DNA of 64,000 nucleotides from Glacieibacterium arshaanense (GCF_004681125.1 NZ_SIHO01000001.1:434001-498000), one strand, 5' to 3'. Numbered from the stretch's first letter, positions 26,315 to 35,646 are shown. Notes: a model not told the origin generated them from the sequence alone. Numbers and translations: made by a program.

Positions 26315-27562
26315 TCAGCCTGGATTCAGGCTGCTCCGCGCATTCAGGATCGCCGGGTCAAACCCAGCAGTCGCTTTGTAGCCGGCGGCGATTTCAGCGC
26401 GCTCTGTCATTGGTAGCACCGTCGCGAGGTCTGTGCCGGGAGAGCGCAGGCGTTCGGCCGCCAGGTCGAGGACGCGGTCGGGACCTTGCGCGCGGTTCAT
26501 CAGCACGATCCGCGCCGTTGCTTCGCGGCGGTCGGCTTCGTATTGAACCAGCGCGTCTTCAACCGTCTCGCAGGCGGCGAGGTGGAACGCCATCACCCGC
26601 GCATCGATGATGCCCTGCGTCGCGCCGTTCGAGCCGATCGGATACATCGGGTGCGCGGCATCGCCCATCAGCGTCACGCGGCCGAACGTCCAGCGCGGCA
26701 GCGGATCGCGGTCGACCATCGGGAATTCATAGATCGGCCCCGATGCCGCGACGATGGCGGGCACGTCGATGCCGGGCCAGCGCCAGTCCGCGAACGGCGG
26801 CAGGAAGTCGGCGCGGTCGCCCGGCCGGTTCCAGTCGCGCGGTGGCGGCGCGCCATCTGCGTCGCGCTTGAGGTCGCAGATCCAGTTGAGCCGGCCTTTG
26901 CCGATCGGATAGGCGACGAATTTCTGCGCCGACCAGCCGGCCCAGATCATCGCCCTGCCGCCCAGCGGCGCGACGACCGGCGACGTTGAACGCCAAAGCG
27001 TGATGCCGTTCCAGCGCGGCGCGCCTTCATTGGGGTAATAGTGACGCCGTACCGCCGAGTGGATGCCGTCGGCGCCGATGAGCAGGTCGGCTTCGACGCT
27101 GGTGACGGCGCCGTTGGCGCGGTCGGCGAAACGCACCTGCACGCGGCCCACGTCGCGTTCGATGGCGACGAGTTCCTGGCCGAGCCGCACCGCATCGACG
27201 CCCAAACGTTCACGTACCTTGGCGAGCAGGAACATCTGCAATTCGCCGCGATGGATGGCGATTTGCGGCCAGTGATAGCCCGCCGCCAGCCCGCGCGGTT
27301 CGTGCCACACCGGCTGGCCGTCGGCTGTCAGGTAATGCAGGTCGGTGATCGCGACGCCGATATTCAGCAGCTCGTCGATCAGGCCGAGGTCAGCAAGTTC
27401 ACGCACCGCATGCGGCAGCAGGTTGATGCCGACGCCGAGCGGTGCAGGCTGCGCCACCGCCTCGTACACCGTCGGCCGAAACCCCGCGGCGTGCAGGCTG
27501 AGCGCCGCGGTCAGTCCGACGATGCCGGCGCCGGTGATGGCAATATCGAGGTCACGGTCCAT
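26315..27562 (-). CDS. FAD-dependent monooxygenase (aromatic hydroxylase type)
   Basis: A 415-residue class A flavoprotein monooxygenase. The FAD motifs are G-A-G-I-V-G (residues 11-16), the D-G motif G-A-D-G-I-H-S-A-V-R near 163 and G-D-A-A-H-P-M-Y-P near 300. The G-V-G-I-N-L-L-P-H-A-V-R-E-L stretch resembles PhzS-like and salicylate-hydroxylase-like enzymes. It probably hydroxylates the aromatic ring, perhaps with loss of a carboxyl group, to give the catechol that the dioxygenase cleaves. It is the last gene of the leftward operon, starting 1 nt after the DUF3237 stop. Confidence 0.88.
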   Translation of the reverse strand: MDRDLDIAITGAGIVGLTAALSLHAAGFRPTVYEAVAQPAPLGVGINLLPHAVRELADLGLIDELLNIGVAITDLHYLTADGQPVWHEPRGLAAGYHWPQIAIHRGELQMFLLAKVRERLGVDAVRLGQELVAIERDVGRVQVRFADRANGAVTSVEADLLIGADGIHSAVRRHYYPNEGAPRWNGITLWRSTSPVVAPLGGRAMIWAGWSAQKFVAYPIGKGRLNWICDLKRDADGAPPPRDWNRPGDRADFLPPFADWRWPGIDVPAIVAASGPIYEFPMVDRDPLPRWTFGRVTLMGDAAHPMYPIGSNGATQGIIDARVMAFHLAACETVEDALVQYEADRREATARIVLMNRAQGPDRVLDLAAERLRSPGTDLATVLPMTERAEIAAGYKATAGFDPAILNARSSLNPG

Positions 27563-27563
27563 G

Positions 27564-28022
27564 TCAGGCGATCATGAAAATATCGAGGTGGACGCGGTCG
27601 GCGCGGCGTTCGCCGGTCGTCACCGCGAGCAGCCGGTTGAGATAGGCCAGCGCGGGCGCGGCGGTGCGGAAGCGCATCGCGGTGCGGAAATAATAGTCGG
27701 CCGGGTCAACCGCCTCGCCGCGCGCCAGCCGTGCCAGCACTTCGGCCGGCCCGGCGCGCAGCCCGCGCGAATCGACCTCGACATGGCCGCCGCCGAGGTC
27801 GAGGACATAGCGTGCGCTGATCTCGAGGCTGCCGTCGGGTGCGATGTCCTGCCAGTCGGCACCGCCGGGCAGCACAACGCCGTCATGATTGCCGCGCACG
27901 CTGCCGCCGAGGATCGGGATATAGCGCCGCTGCATTCCGTGCAGGGTGCCGGCGTCGACGGGTGCGCCGACCGCCAGCTCGAACTGCAGCATCGGCGTGC
28001 CGGTCAGCGCCACCCCCGTCAT
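27564..28022 (-). CDS. DUF3237 family protein
   Basis: A 152-residue protein with the DUF3237 pattern (R-R-Y-I-P-I-L-G-G-S-V-R-G, L-P-G-G-A-D-W-Q, Y-F-R-T-A-M-R-F). The family is predicted to be a beta barrel with no established activity, but members frequently occur next to aromatic degradation genes. The start at 28022 overlaps the stop of the thioesterase by 4 bases (ATGA), and the FAD monooxygenase follows at once, so it is tightly embedded in the operon and probably works in the pathway. Confidence 0.85.
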   Translation of the reverse strand: MTGVALTGTPMLQFELAVGAPVDAGTLHGMQRRYIPILGGSVRGNHDGVVLPGGADWQDIAPDGSLEISARYVLDLGGGHVEVDSRGLRAGPAEVLARLARGEAVDPADYYFRTAMRFRTAAPALAYLNRLLAVTTGERRADRVHLDIFMIA

Positions 28023-28462
28023 GCGCGCGCCACCGGAATCACCGCGATGGTCAGCCGCGACAGGCAGACCAGTCGGTCTTCGTCATCGGTGATGCGGATG
28101 CTCCAGATCTGGGTGGTGCGGCCCAATGCGTCGGCAGTCGCGGTGGCATGTACATGGCCGGATTTGACCGGGCGAACGTGGTTGGCGTTGATCTCCAGCC
28201 CGACGCCGATATGCGTTGCGGGGTCGAGTGTTAGGTTCGCGGCGAGCGACCCGACGGTTTCGGCAAGCGCCACCGACGCGCCGCCATGCAGGCGGCGGTG
28301 CGGCTGCACGGTGCGGTCGTCGACGGGCATGCGGGCGCGGACGAAATCATCGCCGACCTCGACGATTTCGATGCCGAGATGTGCCGCCAGCGAATGCGCC
28401 TCGCCCGCCGTCAGGACCGCGGGATCGAGGTTGTCGCGTTTCCAGATGCGCGCGCCGGCCAC
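28019..28462 (-). CDS. PaaI-like hotdog thioesterase
   Basis: About 147 residues. The hotdog fold is shown by H-L-G-I-E-I-V-E-V-G-D-D-F, M-P-V-D-D-R-T-V-Q-P and the L-H-G-G-A-S-V-A-L-A-E-T helix. Such enzymes hydrolyse acyl- or aryl-CoA thioesters. No CoA ligase is in the cluster, so it may act in clearing dead-end CoA esters. No ATG is available near the family start; GTG 28462, 1 nt after the hydratase stop, is proposed, but the start is uncertain. Confidence 0.82.
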   Translation of the reverse strand: MAGARIWKRDNLDPAVLTAGEAHSLAAHLGIEIVEVGDDFVRARMPVDDRTVQPHRRLHGGASVALAETVGSLAANLTLDPATHIGVGLEINANHVRPVKSGHVHATATADALGRTTQIWSIRITDDEDRLVCLSRLTIAVIPVARA

Positions 28463-28463
28463 C

Positions 28464-29270
28464 TCAGACGAACCGCAGCCCGATGCCGCCGAGCGCGCCG
28501 TAATCCGCGTGGAACACATCGCCGGCGTTGGCGAACACCGGCCGCGTGAACGACCCGCACAGCAGTATATCGCCGGAGTTGAGGCTGATGTCGAACGGCG
28601 CGAGCTTGTTGGCGAGCCAGGCGATGCCGGTAGCGGGGTGGTTGAGCACGCCCGCGGCCAGCCCGGTCTCCTCGATGACGCCGTTGCGGTATAGCATGGC
28701 GCCGACCCAGCGCAGGTCGACCGCATCGGGCTTGACCGGGCGGCCGCCGAGCACGACGCCGCCGCACGCGGCATTGTCCGAAATCGTGTCGAGTGCCTTC
28801 ATCGGCTTGCCGGTCTTTGGGTCGACCGGATCGACGCGCAGGTCGATGATTTCGAGCGCCGGGGTGACATAGTCGGTCGCCGCGAGCACGTCGAACAACG
28901 TCACCCCCGGCCCCTTGAGCGGCCGCGCCAGCATGAACGCCAGCTCGACTTCGATCAGCGGCTTGATGAAGCGTGCGACGGGCACATCCGAGCTTTCGGC
29001 GAACAGCATGTCGTCGAGCAGACTGCCGTAGTCAGGTTCGTCGATCGACGAATTGGCCTGCATGGCGCGCGACGTCAGCCCGATCTTGTAGCCGATGGTG
29101 CGCCGTCCCTCGCCGCGCTTGATGTCGAGCCACGCGGTCTGGATGGCATAGCCATTGGCCATCGTCATGCCGGGGAAGCGCGGTGCGATCTGCGGGATGC
29201 GGACCTTGCTGCGTTCGGCTTCGTGGAGGTCGCGCGCCAGCGTCGCGATGTCTTGCGGGGAAATGGTCAT
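28464..29270 (-). CDS. hpaH: 2-oxohepta-3-ene-1,7-dioate hydratase (HpaH-like)
   Basis: A 268-residue hydratase that adds water to 2-hydroxyhepta-2,4-diene-1,7-dioate or a related 2-hydroxydienoate in meta-cleavage pathways. Metal ligands fit E107 and E109 (P-L-I-E-V-E-L-A-F) and E140 (P-A-L-E-I-I-D-L-R); G-Y-K-I-G-L-T-S is also conserved. The length matches HpaH. The ATG at 29270 overlaps the stop of hpaI by 4 bases. Assignment to HpaH rather than to MhpD/DmpE-like hydratases rests on overall pattern and the HpaI neighbour. Confidence 0.87.
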   Translation of the reverse strand: MTISPQDIATLARDLHEAERSKVRIPQIAPRFPGMTMANGYAIQTAWLDIKRGEGRRTIGYKIGLTSRAMQANSSIDEPDYGSLLDDMLFAESSDVPVARFIKPLIEVELAFMLARPLKGPGVTLFDVLAATDYVTPALEIIDLRVDPVDPKTGKPMKALDTISDNAACGGVVLGGRPVKPDAVDLRWVGAMLYRNGVIEETGLAAGVLNHPATGIAWLANKLAPFDISLNSGDILLCGSFTRPVFANAGDVFHADYGALGGIGLRFV

Positions 29271-30049
29271 GACTGTCCTTTCGCGGCACCGAGCAGCGTT
29301 CGCGCCTGTTGCACCACGTTGCGCCCGGCCATGATGAAGTTGAAATCGCCAACCAGCGTGATGAAGCGGAAGCCGAGCTCTGCCATTCGCGCCGCGAACG
29401 CCGGGCTGGCAGTGTGGATGCCTGCGGTCAGGCCGTTCGCCGCGCACGCCGCGACAATCGCGCGGTAGGCGTCGAGCATGTGCGGTTCGTCCTTGTCAAA
29501 GCCCTGGCTGCCACCGAGCGCCAGCGACAGGTCGGATGGCCCGACATATAGCCCGTCGAGCCCAGGCGTCGCGGCGATTGCCGCGAGATTGTCCAGCGCG
29601 TCGCGCGTTTCAATCATCGCGAACTTGAGCAACTGCGCTTCGGCCACCATGCCGTAGTCGAACCCGGCGTAAATCATCGCACGCGTCGCCCCCGAGCTGC
29701 GGATGCCGAGCGGCGGATAGCGGCACGCCGCGACAAAGCGCGCGGCATCGTCGGCGGTGTTGACCAGCGGGCAGATCACCCCCATCGCGCCGGCGTCGAG
29801 CGCCTGGCCGACCAGCGTCGCATCATTGGCGGCGAGTCGCACCAGCGGCGTCAGCGGCGTTGTCGAAATTGCCTGCAGCATCGCCAGCATGTCGGGATAG
29901 CCGATCATACCGTGCTGCATGTCGATGGTGAGCCCATCCCAGCCCAGTGAGGCCATGACCTCCGCCAGAAAGCCGCCGGGAATCACCGACCAGCCGTTGA
30001 GCACGGTCTGTCCGCGCGCCAGTTGTTCCCTGACCTGGATTGCCTTCAT
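29267..30049 (-). CDS. hpaI: 4-hydroxy-2-oxoheptanedioate aldolase (HpaI-like)
   Basis: A 260-residue class II aldolase of the HpcH/HpaI family that cleaves 4-hydroxy-2-oxo acids to pyruvate (or related 2-oxo acid) and an aldehyde. Visible sites: H46 (D-M-Q-H-G), R71 (V-R-L-A-A-N-D), and metal ligands E147 (M-I-E-T-R) and D173 (G-P-S-D-L-S). The ATG at 30049 has GGGGAG at the right spacing, which the ATG at 30055 does not. It is the first gene of the leftward operon, divergent from tetR. Confidence 0.9.
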   Translation of the reverse strand: MKAIQVREQLARGQTVLNGWSVIPGGFLAEVMASLGWDGLTIDMQHGMIGYPDMLAMLQAISTTPLTPLVRLAANDATLVGQALDAGAMGVICPLVNTADDAARFVAACRYPPLGIRSSGATRAMIYAGFDYGMVAEAQLLKFAMIETRDALDNLAAIAATPGLDGLYVGPSDLSLALGGSQGFDKDEPHMLDAYRAIVAACAANGLTAGIHTASPAFAARMAELGFRFITLVGDFNFIMAGRNVVQQARTLLGAAKGQS

Positions 30050-30153
30050 GCGCATCTCCCCGTTTGAGCCTGGTCATTTTTTGGCCATTGGCCCGGCGTC
30101 GTCTTGCCGTGGGAGGAGATGGCACAATTCGCCGGAAGGCTTCAAGCAAAAAT

Positions 30154-30169
30154 AATGAGCTTACTCATT
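30154..30169. promoter_or_regulatory. Palindromic TetR operator candidate between the divergent aromatic operons
   Basis: AATGAGcttaCTCATT is a perfect inverted repeat in an A/T-rich patch, 71 bp before tetR and 105 bp before hpaI. A TTGACT box at 30176-30181 follows immediately on the + strand and may be the -35 of the tetR promoter. Confidence 0.6.
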
Positions 30170-30239
30170 TTTCTATTGACTCCGGTAACGCCTGAGTTAG
30201 CTTTGGGCACAGAAAACAACGAACAGGAGAGGTCGGCCG

Positions 30240-30881
30240 GTGGCCGTCGCAGCACTAAGCCGCAGAGAGCAGAACAAGCACGATAAGCGTGCGCGGATTA
30301 CCGCGGCAGCGCGTGCCCTGTTCGCGCACAAAGGCTTTGCTGCGACCACCACGCAGGAAATCGCCGATGCCGCCGGCGTCGCGGCGGGCACGATCTTCAC
30401 CTATGCGCGGACCAAGGACGACCTGCTGATTCTGGTGTTCCACGACGAGATGCTCGACGTGGTCGAACGCGCCCGCAAACGCGCCTTGCAGCAGCCGCGG
30501 CTGCGCGATCAGGCGATCGCCTTCTTCAACGAAATTGCCGATTATCACGAACGCGACCTGCCGCTCGCACGCGCGCTGATGCGGCAGCTGAGCTATGTCG
30601 AAAGCACTGACCAGCGCGCCCTGGTGTCGCAACTGATGCGGCGGCTGACGGGCCATCTGGCGAAGCTCATCGATGCAGCGAAAGCCACCGGCGAAGTGGC
30701 TGCCAGCCGCCCGCTGACGGTGGCGGCGCGCACGCTGTTCGCGGTGTATTTCCTGCACCTCAACGGCCTGCTCAACGGTTACCTCGACCGCGCGCAGTTC
30801 GAACGCGCGCTGACCGCGGATTTCACGCTGGTACTCGCGGGGTTGGCGCCGGCGCGCGCCGCCAAATCAAAAATCCAGTAA
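30240..30881 (+). CDS. TetR-family regulator of the aromatic cluster
   Basis: A 213-residue TetR protein. The DNA-binding domain spans about residues 14-64 (R-I-T-A-A-A-R-A-L-F-A-H-K-G-F, T-T-T-Q-E-I-A-D-A-A-G-V-A-A-G-T-I-F-T-Y), with a helical ligand domain behind it. The start is GTG 30240, with AGGAGAGG upstream. It is the first gene of the rightward operon, 19 bp before the dioxygenase gene, and faces the palindrome at 30154-30169. It presumably represses both divergent operons until a pathway substrate binds. Confidence 0.9.
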   Translation: MAVAALSRREQNKHDKRARITAAARALFAHKGFAATTTQEIADAAGVAAGTIFTYARTKDDLLILVFHDEMLDVVERARKRALQQPRLRDQAIAFFNEIADYHERDLPLARALMRQLSYVESTDQRALVSQLMRRLTGHLAKLIDAAKATGEVAASRPLTVAARTLFAVYFLHLNGLLNGYLDRAQFERALTADFTLVLAGLAPARAAKSKIQ

Positions 30882-30900
30882 CCACCCGGGGAGGTGACAA

Positions 30901-31779
30901 ATGAGCGGCGTAACGGAATTGGGCTATGTGCGCCTCGGGGTCTCCGACCTTGCCAAGTGGCGCGATTTTGCCGGGCGGCTGGTCGGGCTGGAGGTCGGTG
31001 CCGACTCGACCGACGATGTCGTCTATCTGCGTGCCGATGCGTGGCACCACCGGCTGATCCTCGAACGCGATGCCAGCGATGATATCCTCGCCGCCGGCCT
31101 GCGCGTGGCCGGTCCGGGCGAGTTCCGCGCGCTGCAGGACACGCTGCGCGCCGCGGGCGTCGCCTTTGAAGTTGCCGATGCCGAAACCGCCGGCAGGCGC
31201 TGCGTGCTGGAGATGTTGTCGCTCAGCGATCCGGCCGGCAATCCGCTCGAAATCTTCCATGGCCCGCGCGTCGATACGCACCGGCCCTTTTATCCCGGCC
31301 GCGGCATGTTCGGAAAGTTCGTCACCGGCAACGGCGGGCTGGGCCACATGATGCTGCGCCACGGCGACCTCGGCGAAATGCATGCCTTTTACACGTTGCT
31401 CGGGATGCGCGGCAGCATCGAATACAAGGTGCCGGTCACGCCCGAATTCACCGTCGAAATCCTGTTCATGCACTGCAACCAGCGCGATCACAGCCTCGCG
31501 TTCGGCTTGCCGTCGCAGCGCCGCGTCAACCACATCATGTTCGAAGTCAGCGAACTCGATGACGTGTTCCTGGCCTTCGCCCTGCTCCGCGACGCCGGCT
31601 ACGAAATCGCCATCCTCCCCGGCAAGCACGCCAATGACCAGATGTTCTCGTTCTACTGCATCTCGCCGTCGGGGTTTCAGGTCGAAATCGGCTGGGGCGG
31701 CCGTCCCGCCAGTCACCAGTCCGAATATTATGTCGGCGACACCTATGGCCATGAATTCACCGCCGGGAGGCCCGCATGA
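30901..31779 (+). CDS. Type I extradiol ring-cleavage dioxygenase (BphC-like)
   Basis: A 292-residue two-domain vicinal-oxygen-chelate dioxygenase. By comparison with BphC the Fe(II) ligands are H149 (G-L-G-H-M-M-L), H211 (R-V-N-H-I-M-F-E-V) and E262 (Q-V-E-I-G-W-G-G), with catalytic H197 (R-D-H-S-L-A-F-G) and Y252; all are present. It should open a catecholic ring next to the hydroxyls. Here a BphC-type enzyme takes the place of HpaD beside HpaG/H/I-like enzymes, so the ring carried a side group other than, or in addition to, a simple carboxymethyl. Its stop overlaps the next start (ATGA). Confidence 0.9.
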   Translation: MSGVTELGYVRLGVSDLAKWRDFAGRLVGLEVGADSTDDVVYLRADAWHHRLILERDASDDILAAGLRVAGPGEFRALQDTLRAAGVAFEVADAETAGRRCVLEMLSLSDPAGNPLEIFHGPRVDTHRPFYPGRGMFGKFVTGNGGLGHMMLRHGDLGEMHAFYTLLGMRGSIEYKVPVTPEFTVEILFMHCNQRDHSLAFGLPSQRRVNHIMFEVSELDDVFLAFALLRDAGYEIAILPGKHANDQMFSFYCISPSGFQVEIGWGGRPASHQSEYYVGDTYGHEFTAGRPA

Positions 31780-33251
31780 GCGGCGCGACCAAGCTGCCGC
31801 CGCAGGCACATTTCATCGACGGCAAGTTCACCCCCGCCGCTTCGGGCGCGACGTTCGACGCGGTCAATCCGTACACCGAAACCGTGACCACGCAGGTCGC
31901 GCGCGGTGACGCCGCCGATGTCGCCAACGCCGTCGCGGCCGCCAAGGCGGCGTTCGACGATGGTGCCTGGTCGCGCGCCCCGGCGTCGTTCCGCCGCAAG
32001 GTGTTGTTCAAGGCTGCCGACCTGATCGAGGCACGCTCGGCCGAAATCATCCGGCTGCAGACGCTCGAAATGGGCGGCCCTGTCGGCCCGGCACACCCCG
32101 GCCCGCACCCGATCATGTCGCGCTCGGCCTGGAACCTGCGCTTCTTTGCCGAGGAGCAGGAACAGGCCGGCGACCATGCCTTCAACCGCGACGACAGCCT
32201 GCTGACCTACACGATGAGCGATGCCGCCGGGGTGTTCGGTCTGATCACGCCGTGGAACGCGCCGATCATGCTGTCGACATGGAAGATGGCGCCGTGCCTC
32301 GCCTATGGTAACTCGGCGGTCCACAAGCCGTCCGAACTGTCGCCGCTGTCGATCAAGATCCTCTGCGAAATCTTCGCCGAGGCCGGCATGCCCGACGGCG
32401 TCTACAATGTCGTCCAGGGCCTCGGCAAAGAAGCCGGCGTCGCGCTGGTCGAGCACAAGGACGTCATCGGCGTGTCGTTCACCGGCTCGCCCGGTACGGC
32501 GCGCGACATTGCCGCGCGTGCCGCGCCGCAGCTCAAGCGCACCTCGTTCGAACTCGGCGGCAAGTCGGCGAATATCATCTTCGCCGACGCCGATCTGGCG
32601 AAGGCGATTCCCGGCGCCGCGATGGGCATTTTCATGAACAGCGGCCAGGCCTGCGTCGCCGGCTCGCGCATCCTCGTGCAGCGCTCGATTTACGACGCCT
32701 TCCTCGAAGGATTCGCCAAGGCGGCGTCGATGTGGAAGGCCGGCGACCCGTCCGACCATGGCACACGGCTCGGGCCGCTGGTGTCGAAGGGCCAGTATGA
32801 CCGCGTCACCGGCTACCTCGATCTGGCGCGGCAGGAAGGCCGCATCCTGTTTGGCGGCGGCCGTCCGGCGGGGCTCGACACCGGCTATTTCGTCGAACCC
32901 ACCGCCATCGTCGATGTCAGCCCCGACGCCCGTGTCTGTCAGGAGGAGATTTTCGGCCCCGTCGCGACCATCCTGCCGTTCGACGATGCCGATGACGCGC
33001 TCCGAATCGCCAATAACTCGTCCTTCGGGCTGGCGGGCTATGTCTGGACGCGGTCGCAGGACACAGCACACTACATGAGCCACCGAATGCAGACCGGGAT
33101 GATCTGGATAAACTCGGGCTTCGACCGCGATTTGCGCCAGCCGTTCGGCGGCATGAAGAACAGCGGCGTCGGCCGCGAAGGCGGCAACCTCAGCCGCGAA
33201 TTCTTCACGACGACGCGCTTCGCCTCGTTCCCGCTGACACCGCGCAAGTAA
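31776..33251 (+). CDS. Aldehyde dehydrogenase, semialdehyde type (HpaE/DmpC-like)
   Basis: A 491-residue NAD(P)-dependent aldehyde dehydrogenase. Catalytic Cys is at about 293 (N-S-G-Q-A-C-V-A-G-S-R) and the general base Glu at about 259 (F-E-L-G-G-K-S); the cofactor loop is G-V-S-F-T-G-S-P-G-T. In this position it should oxidise the ring-cleavage semialdehyde to the muconate-type acid, the job of HpaE or DmpC. It overlaps the dioxygenase stop by 4 bases and lies 11 bp before the FAH-family gene. The exact semialdehyde cannot be told. Confidence 0.9.
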   Translation: MSGATKLPPQAHFIDGKFTPAASGATFDAVNPYTETVTTQVARGDAADVANAVAAAKAAFDDGAWSRAPASFRRKVLFKAADLIEARSAEIIRLQTLEMGGPVGPAHPGPHPIMSRSAWNLRFFAEEQEQAGDHAFNRDDSLLTYTMSDAAGVFGLITPWNAPIMLSTWKMAPCLAYGNSAVHKPSELSPLSIKILCEIFAEAGMPDGVYNVVQGLGKEAGVALVEHKDVIGVSFTGSPGTARDIAARAAPQLKRTSFELGGKSANIIFADADLAKAIPGAAMGIFMNSGQACVAGSRILVQRSIYDAFLEGFAKAASMWKAGDPSDHGTRLGPLVSKGQYDRVTGYLDLARQEGRILFGGGRPAGLDTGYFVEPTAIVDVSPDARVCQEEIFGPVATILPFDDADDALRIANNSSFGLAGYVWTRSQDTAHYMSHRMQTGMIWINSGFDRDLRQPFGGMKNSGVGREGGNLSREFFTTTRFASFPLTPRK

Positions 33252-33262
33252 GGAAAACGACC

Positions 33263-34126
33263 ATGCATGTTTTGGAAGGTGAACGCTTCGAGCAGCGCCG
33301 CATCCTGTTCGAAGGCCGCCCCGAGTGGGTGACGGTCGACGGCGACGAATTGCGCCTGATGGACGGGCGGCGCGTCGCCGAGGCGGCGGCGGTCTATCTG
33401 CCGCCGTGCGACCCGACGAAGATCATCTGCATTCACCTCAACTACGATTCGCGGCGCGTCGAATTCCGCGCCCCCGAACTGGTGACGCCGACCTATTTCC
33501 AGAAGCCGACGACAGCGCTCAACGCGCACCGCGGCATGCTCAACCGGCCGGCGAACACGCAGTATCTCAACTATGAAGGCGAGATCGCCGCGATCATCGG
33601 CCGGCCGATGAAGAATGTCGCACCCGAAGACACATGGCACTATATCGCCGGCTTCGCGCCCGCCAATGACGTCGGTAGCCAGGACTTCCGCGATACCGAC
33701 GCCGGCGGCATGCTGCGCGTCAAAGGTATGGACGGGTTCTGCCCCGTCGGCCCCGGCATCGTCCGCGGCGTCGATGTCCGCAAGTCGACGCTGCGTACCA
33801 TCCTCAACGGCAAGGTCGTGCAGGAAGACGCGGTCGCCAACATGACCTTCGGCATCGACTATCAGCTCGCCGACCTGTGCCGCCACATCACGCTGCTGCC
33901 CGGCGATATCGTGTTGACGGGCACGCCCGCCAACTCGCGACCGATGCAGCCCGGCGATGTCGTCGAAGTCGAAGTCACTGGTCTCGGCCGGCTGACCAAC
34001 CGCGTCGCCGACATTCCGGCGCCTGCGCATGATGTCGGCCACCAGCCCACCGACAGCGAAGCGGTGCGCCGCGTCGCGCTGGCGGGTGACTGGTGGAAAG
34101 AACAGGACGCGCTGCAGCGTTCTTAA
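33263..34126 (+). CDS. FAH-family isomerase/decarboxylase (HpaG-like)
   Basis: A 287-residue fumarylacetoacetate-hydrolase-fold protein. Metal ligands E105 and E107 (N-Y-E-G-E-I-A-A-I-I-G) and D136 (P-A-N-D-V-G-S-Q-D-F) are visible, along with the late L-T-G-T-P-A-N-S motif and an extra N-terminal region. The likely role is decarboxylation and isomerisation of the muconate-type product (HpaG function), giving the substrate of HpaH. Other FAH activities, such as acylpyruvate hydrolysis, are possible. It stands between the dehydrogenase and P450 genes. Confidence 0.85.
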   Translation: MHVLEGERFEQRRILFEGRPEWVTVDGDELRLMDGRRVAEAAAVYLPPCDPTKIICIHLNYDSRRVEFRAPELVTPTYFQKPTTALNAHRGMLNRPANTQYLNYEGEIAAIIGRPMKNVAPEDTWHYIAGFAPANDVGSQDFRDTDAGGMLRVKGMDGFCPVGPGIVRGVDVRKSTLRTILNGKVVQEDAVANMTFGIDYQLADLCRHITLLPGDIVLTGTPANSRPMQPGDVVEVEVTGLGRLTNRVADIPAPAHDVGHQPTDSEAVRRVALAGDWWKEQDALQRS

Positions 34127-34145
34127 TTTTGGGGAGTGCCGCGCC

Positions 34146-35378
34146 ATGACCGCCTATGCCATCGAAACCAACCTGCTCGACCCGGATATCTTTCCGCAGG
34201 CCAAGGGCCCACCGCACCACCTGTTCGATGCCTGGCGCGCCAGCGATCCGGTACACTGGAATCCGCCCAACCCCGCATACACCGGCGGCATGCCCAATTC
34301 ATCGGGCGTGAAGGGATTCTGGGTGCTGACCCGCTATCACGATGTCTTCGACGTCTCCATGAACCAGGCGCTGTTCACCTCGCATGACGGTATCGTCCTG
34401 TGGGATGTTGAAGGTGCCGAGCTCGAACGTCAGCGCGCCAATTTCATGGTGATGCAGCCGGAAGCGCACAGCGCGGTGAAGAAGGTGATCATGCCGCCAT
34501 TCATGCCGCGCGCGCTGGCCGAACTGTCACCGGAGATCGACAAGCTGGCGGCCGAGATCGTCGACCGGGTCGCCCCTCGTGGCAGTTGCGAATTCGTCTT
34601 CGACGTCGCCGCGGTCCTGCCGGTCCACACCTTTTGCGAGCTGATGGGCATCCCACCGCAGTATCGTGACCAAGTGGCAGCCTATGGCAATGAAATGGCC
34701 GATGTCGAAAGCCGCGCCAACATTTCGATGGATCCGATGATCGGCCTGTTCGGCCTCGCCCAGCAGATGGCCGAGGAAAAGCGCCGCAACCCCGATGGCC
34801 GGCTGCTCAGCGTCATGGTCAACGACAAGACGCTCAATCTGGACCCGATGATGATCAACCAGTTCGTGCTGGTGTTCGCCATGGCCGGGCATGAAACGAC
34901 GCGTTCGACCGCGGCACATTTTCTCTATTTGATGAGCCGCCACCCCGAGCAATATGCCCTGCTGCGCAGCGACTTTGATGCGCACATCGACAATGCTATC
35001 GATGAAGTGCTGCGCTTTACATCGACGACGACAAATTTTGTCCGCCATGCCGTTGCCGACACGATGATCGGCGATCAGCAGGTGCGAAAAGGCGACAAGA
35101 TCTACCTCTCATACGCCGCCGCCAACCGCGATCCGGCGGTGTTCGCGGATCCGCACCGCTTTGAGATCACCCGCGCCAATGCCAAGCGCCACCTCGCCTT
35201 TGGCGCCGGCCCGCATATCTGTGTCGGGGCCCGTCTCGCCCGCATGCAATTGAAGGCGCTGTTGCAGCAGGTCGTCACTCGCCTACCTGATTATGCGCTG
35301 GCGGGCGAGCCCGAATGGCTGCGCTCGATATGGTTCAACGCCATCATCCGCATGCCCGTGGCGTTCACCCCGGAATAG
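34146..35378 (+). CDS. Cytochrome P450 of the aromatic cluster
   Basis: A 410-residue soluble P450. The I-helix A-G-H-E-T-T is at about 247-252, E-x-x-R at about 287-290 (E-V-L-R), and the haem Cys at about 359 (F-G-A-G-P-H-I-C-V-G). It is distinct from the P450 at 11297. It is the last gene of the rightward operon and likely carries out the first oxidation (hydroxylation or O-dealkylation) of the unknown substrate. No ferredoxin gene is in the cluster. The ATG at 34146 is used; GGGGAG lies rather far upstream, about 11 bases. Confidence 0.92.
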   Translation: MTAYAIETNLLDPDIFPQAKGPPHHLFDAWRASDPVHWNPPNPAYTGGMPNSSGVKGFWVLTRYHDVFDVSMNQALFTSHDGIVLWDVEGAELERQRANFMVMQPEAHSAVKKVIMPPFMPRALAELSPEIDKLAAEIVDRVAPRGSCEFVFDVAAVLPVHTFCELMGIPPQYRDQVAAYGNEMADVESRANISMDPMIGLFGLAQQMAEEKRRNPDGRLLSVMVNDKTLNLDPMMINQFVLVFAMAGHETTRSTAAHFLYLMSRHPEQYALLRSDFDAHIDNAIDEVLRFTSTTTNFVRHAVADTMIGDQQVRKGDKIYLSYAAANRDPAVFADPHRFEITRANAKRHLAFGAGPHICVGARLARMQLKALLQQVVTRLPDYALAGEPEWLRSIWFNAIIRMPVAFTPE

Positions 35379-35483
35379 CGGCTCGCGCGCGACATACGCG
35401 ACCAAATCGCAGTGTGCCACCACGGCAAGCTTGTACTCACATGTCCGGTTTCAGGGATATGGTGGACGACCTTGAACTGCACA

Positions 35484-35579
35484 AATGGGGCGCGTTGCGG
35501 CATAGGCATCATTCTGACCGGAACGGGGCCGGAAGCGGAATGGCAGCTTCCCGGCGCAGATATGCGATTAGCTGCCATT
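35484..35579. repeat. Dispersed intergenic repeat, A-type copy
   Basis: Reads AATGGGGCGCGTTGCGGCAT, TTCTGACCGG, GGGGCCGGAAGCGGAATGGC, AGCTTCCCGG and TTAGCTGCCATT. It lies between the convergent ends of the P450 and TIR-TPR genes. Confidence 0.75.
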
Positions 35580-35646
35580 CGATCAGTTTCTCGACCAACG
35601 CGCTGCACCACGGCGGAGCCGATGCCCATTGCTGTGGCGAGTGAAA

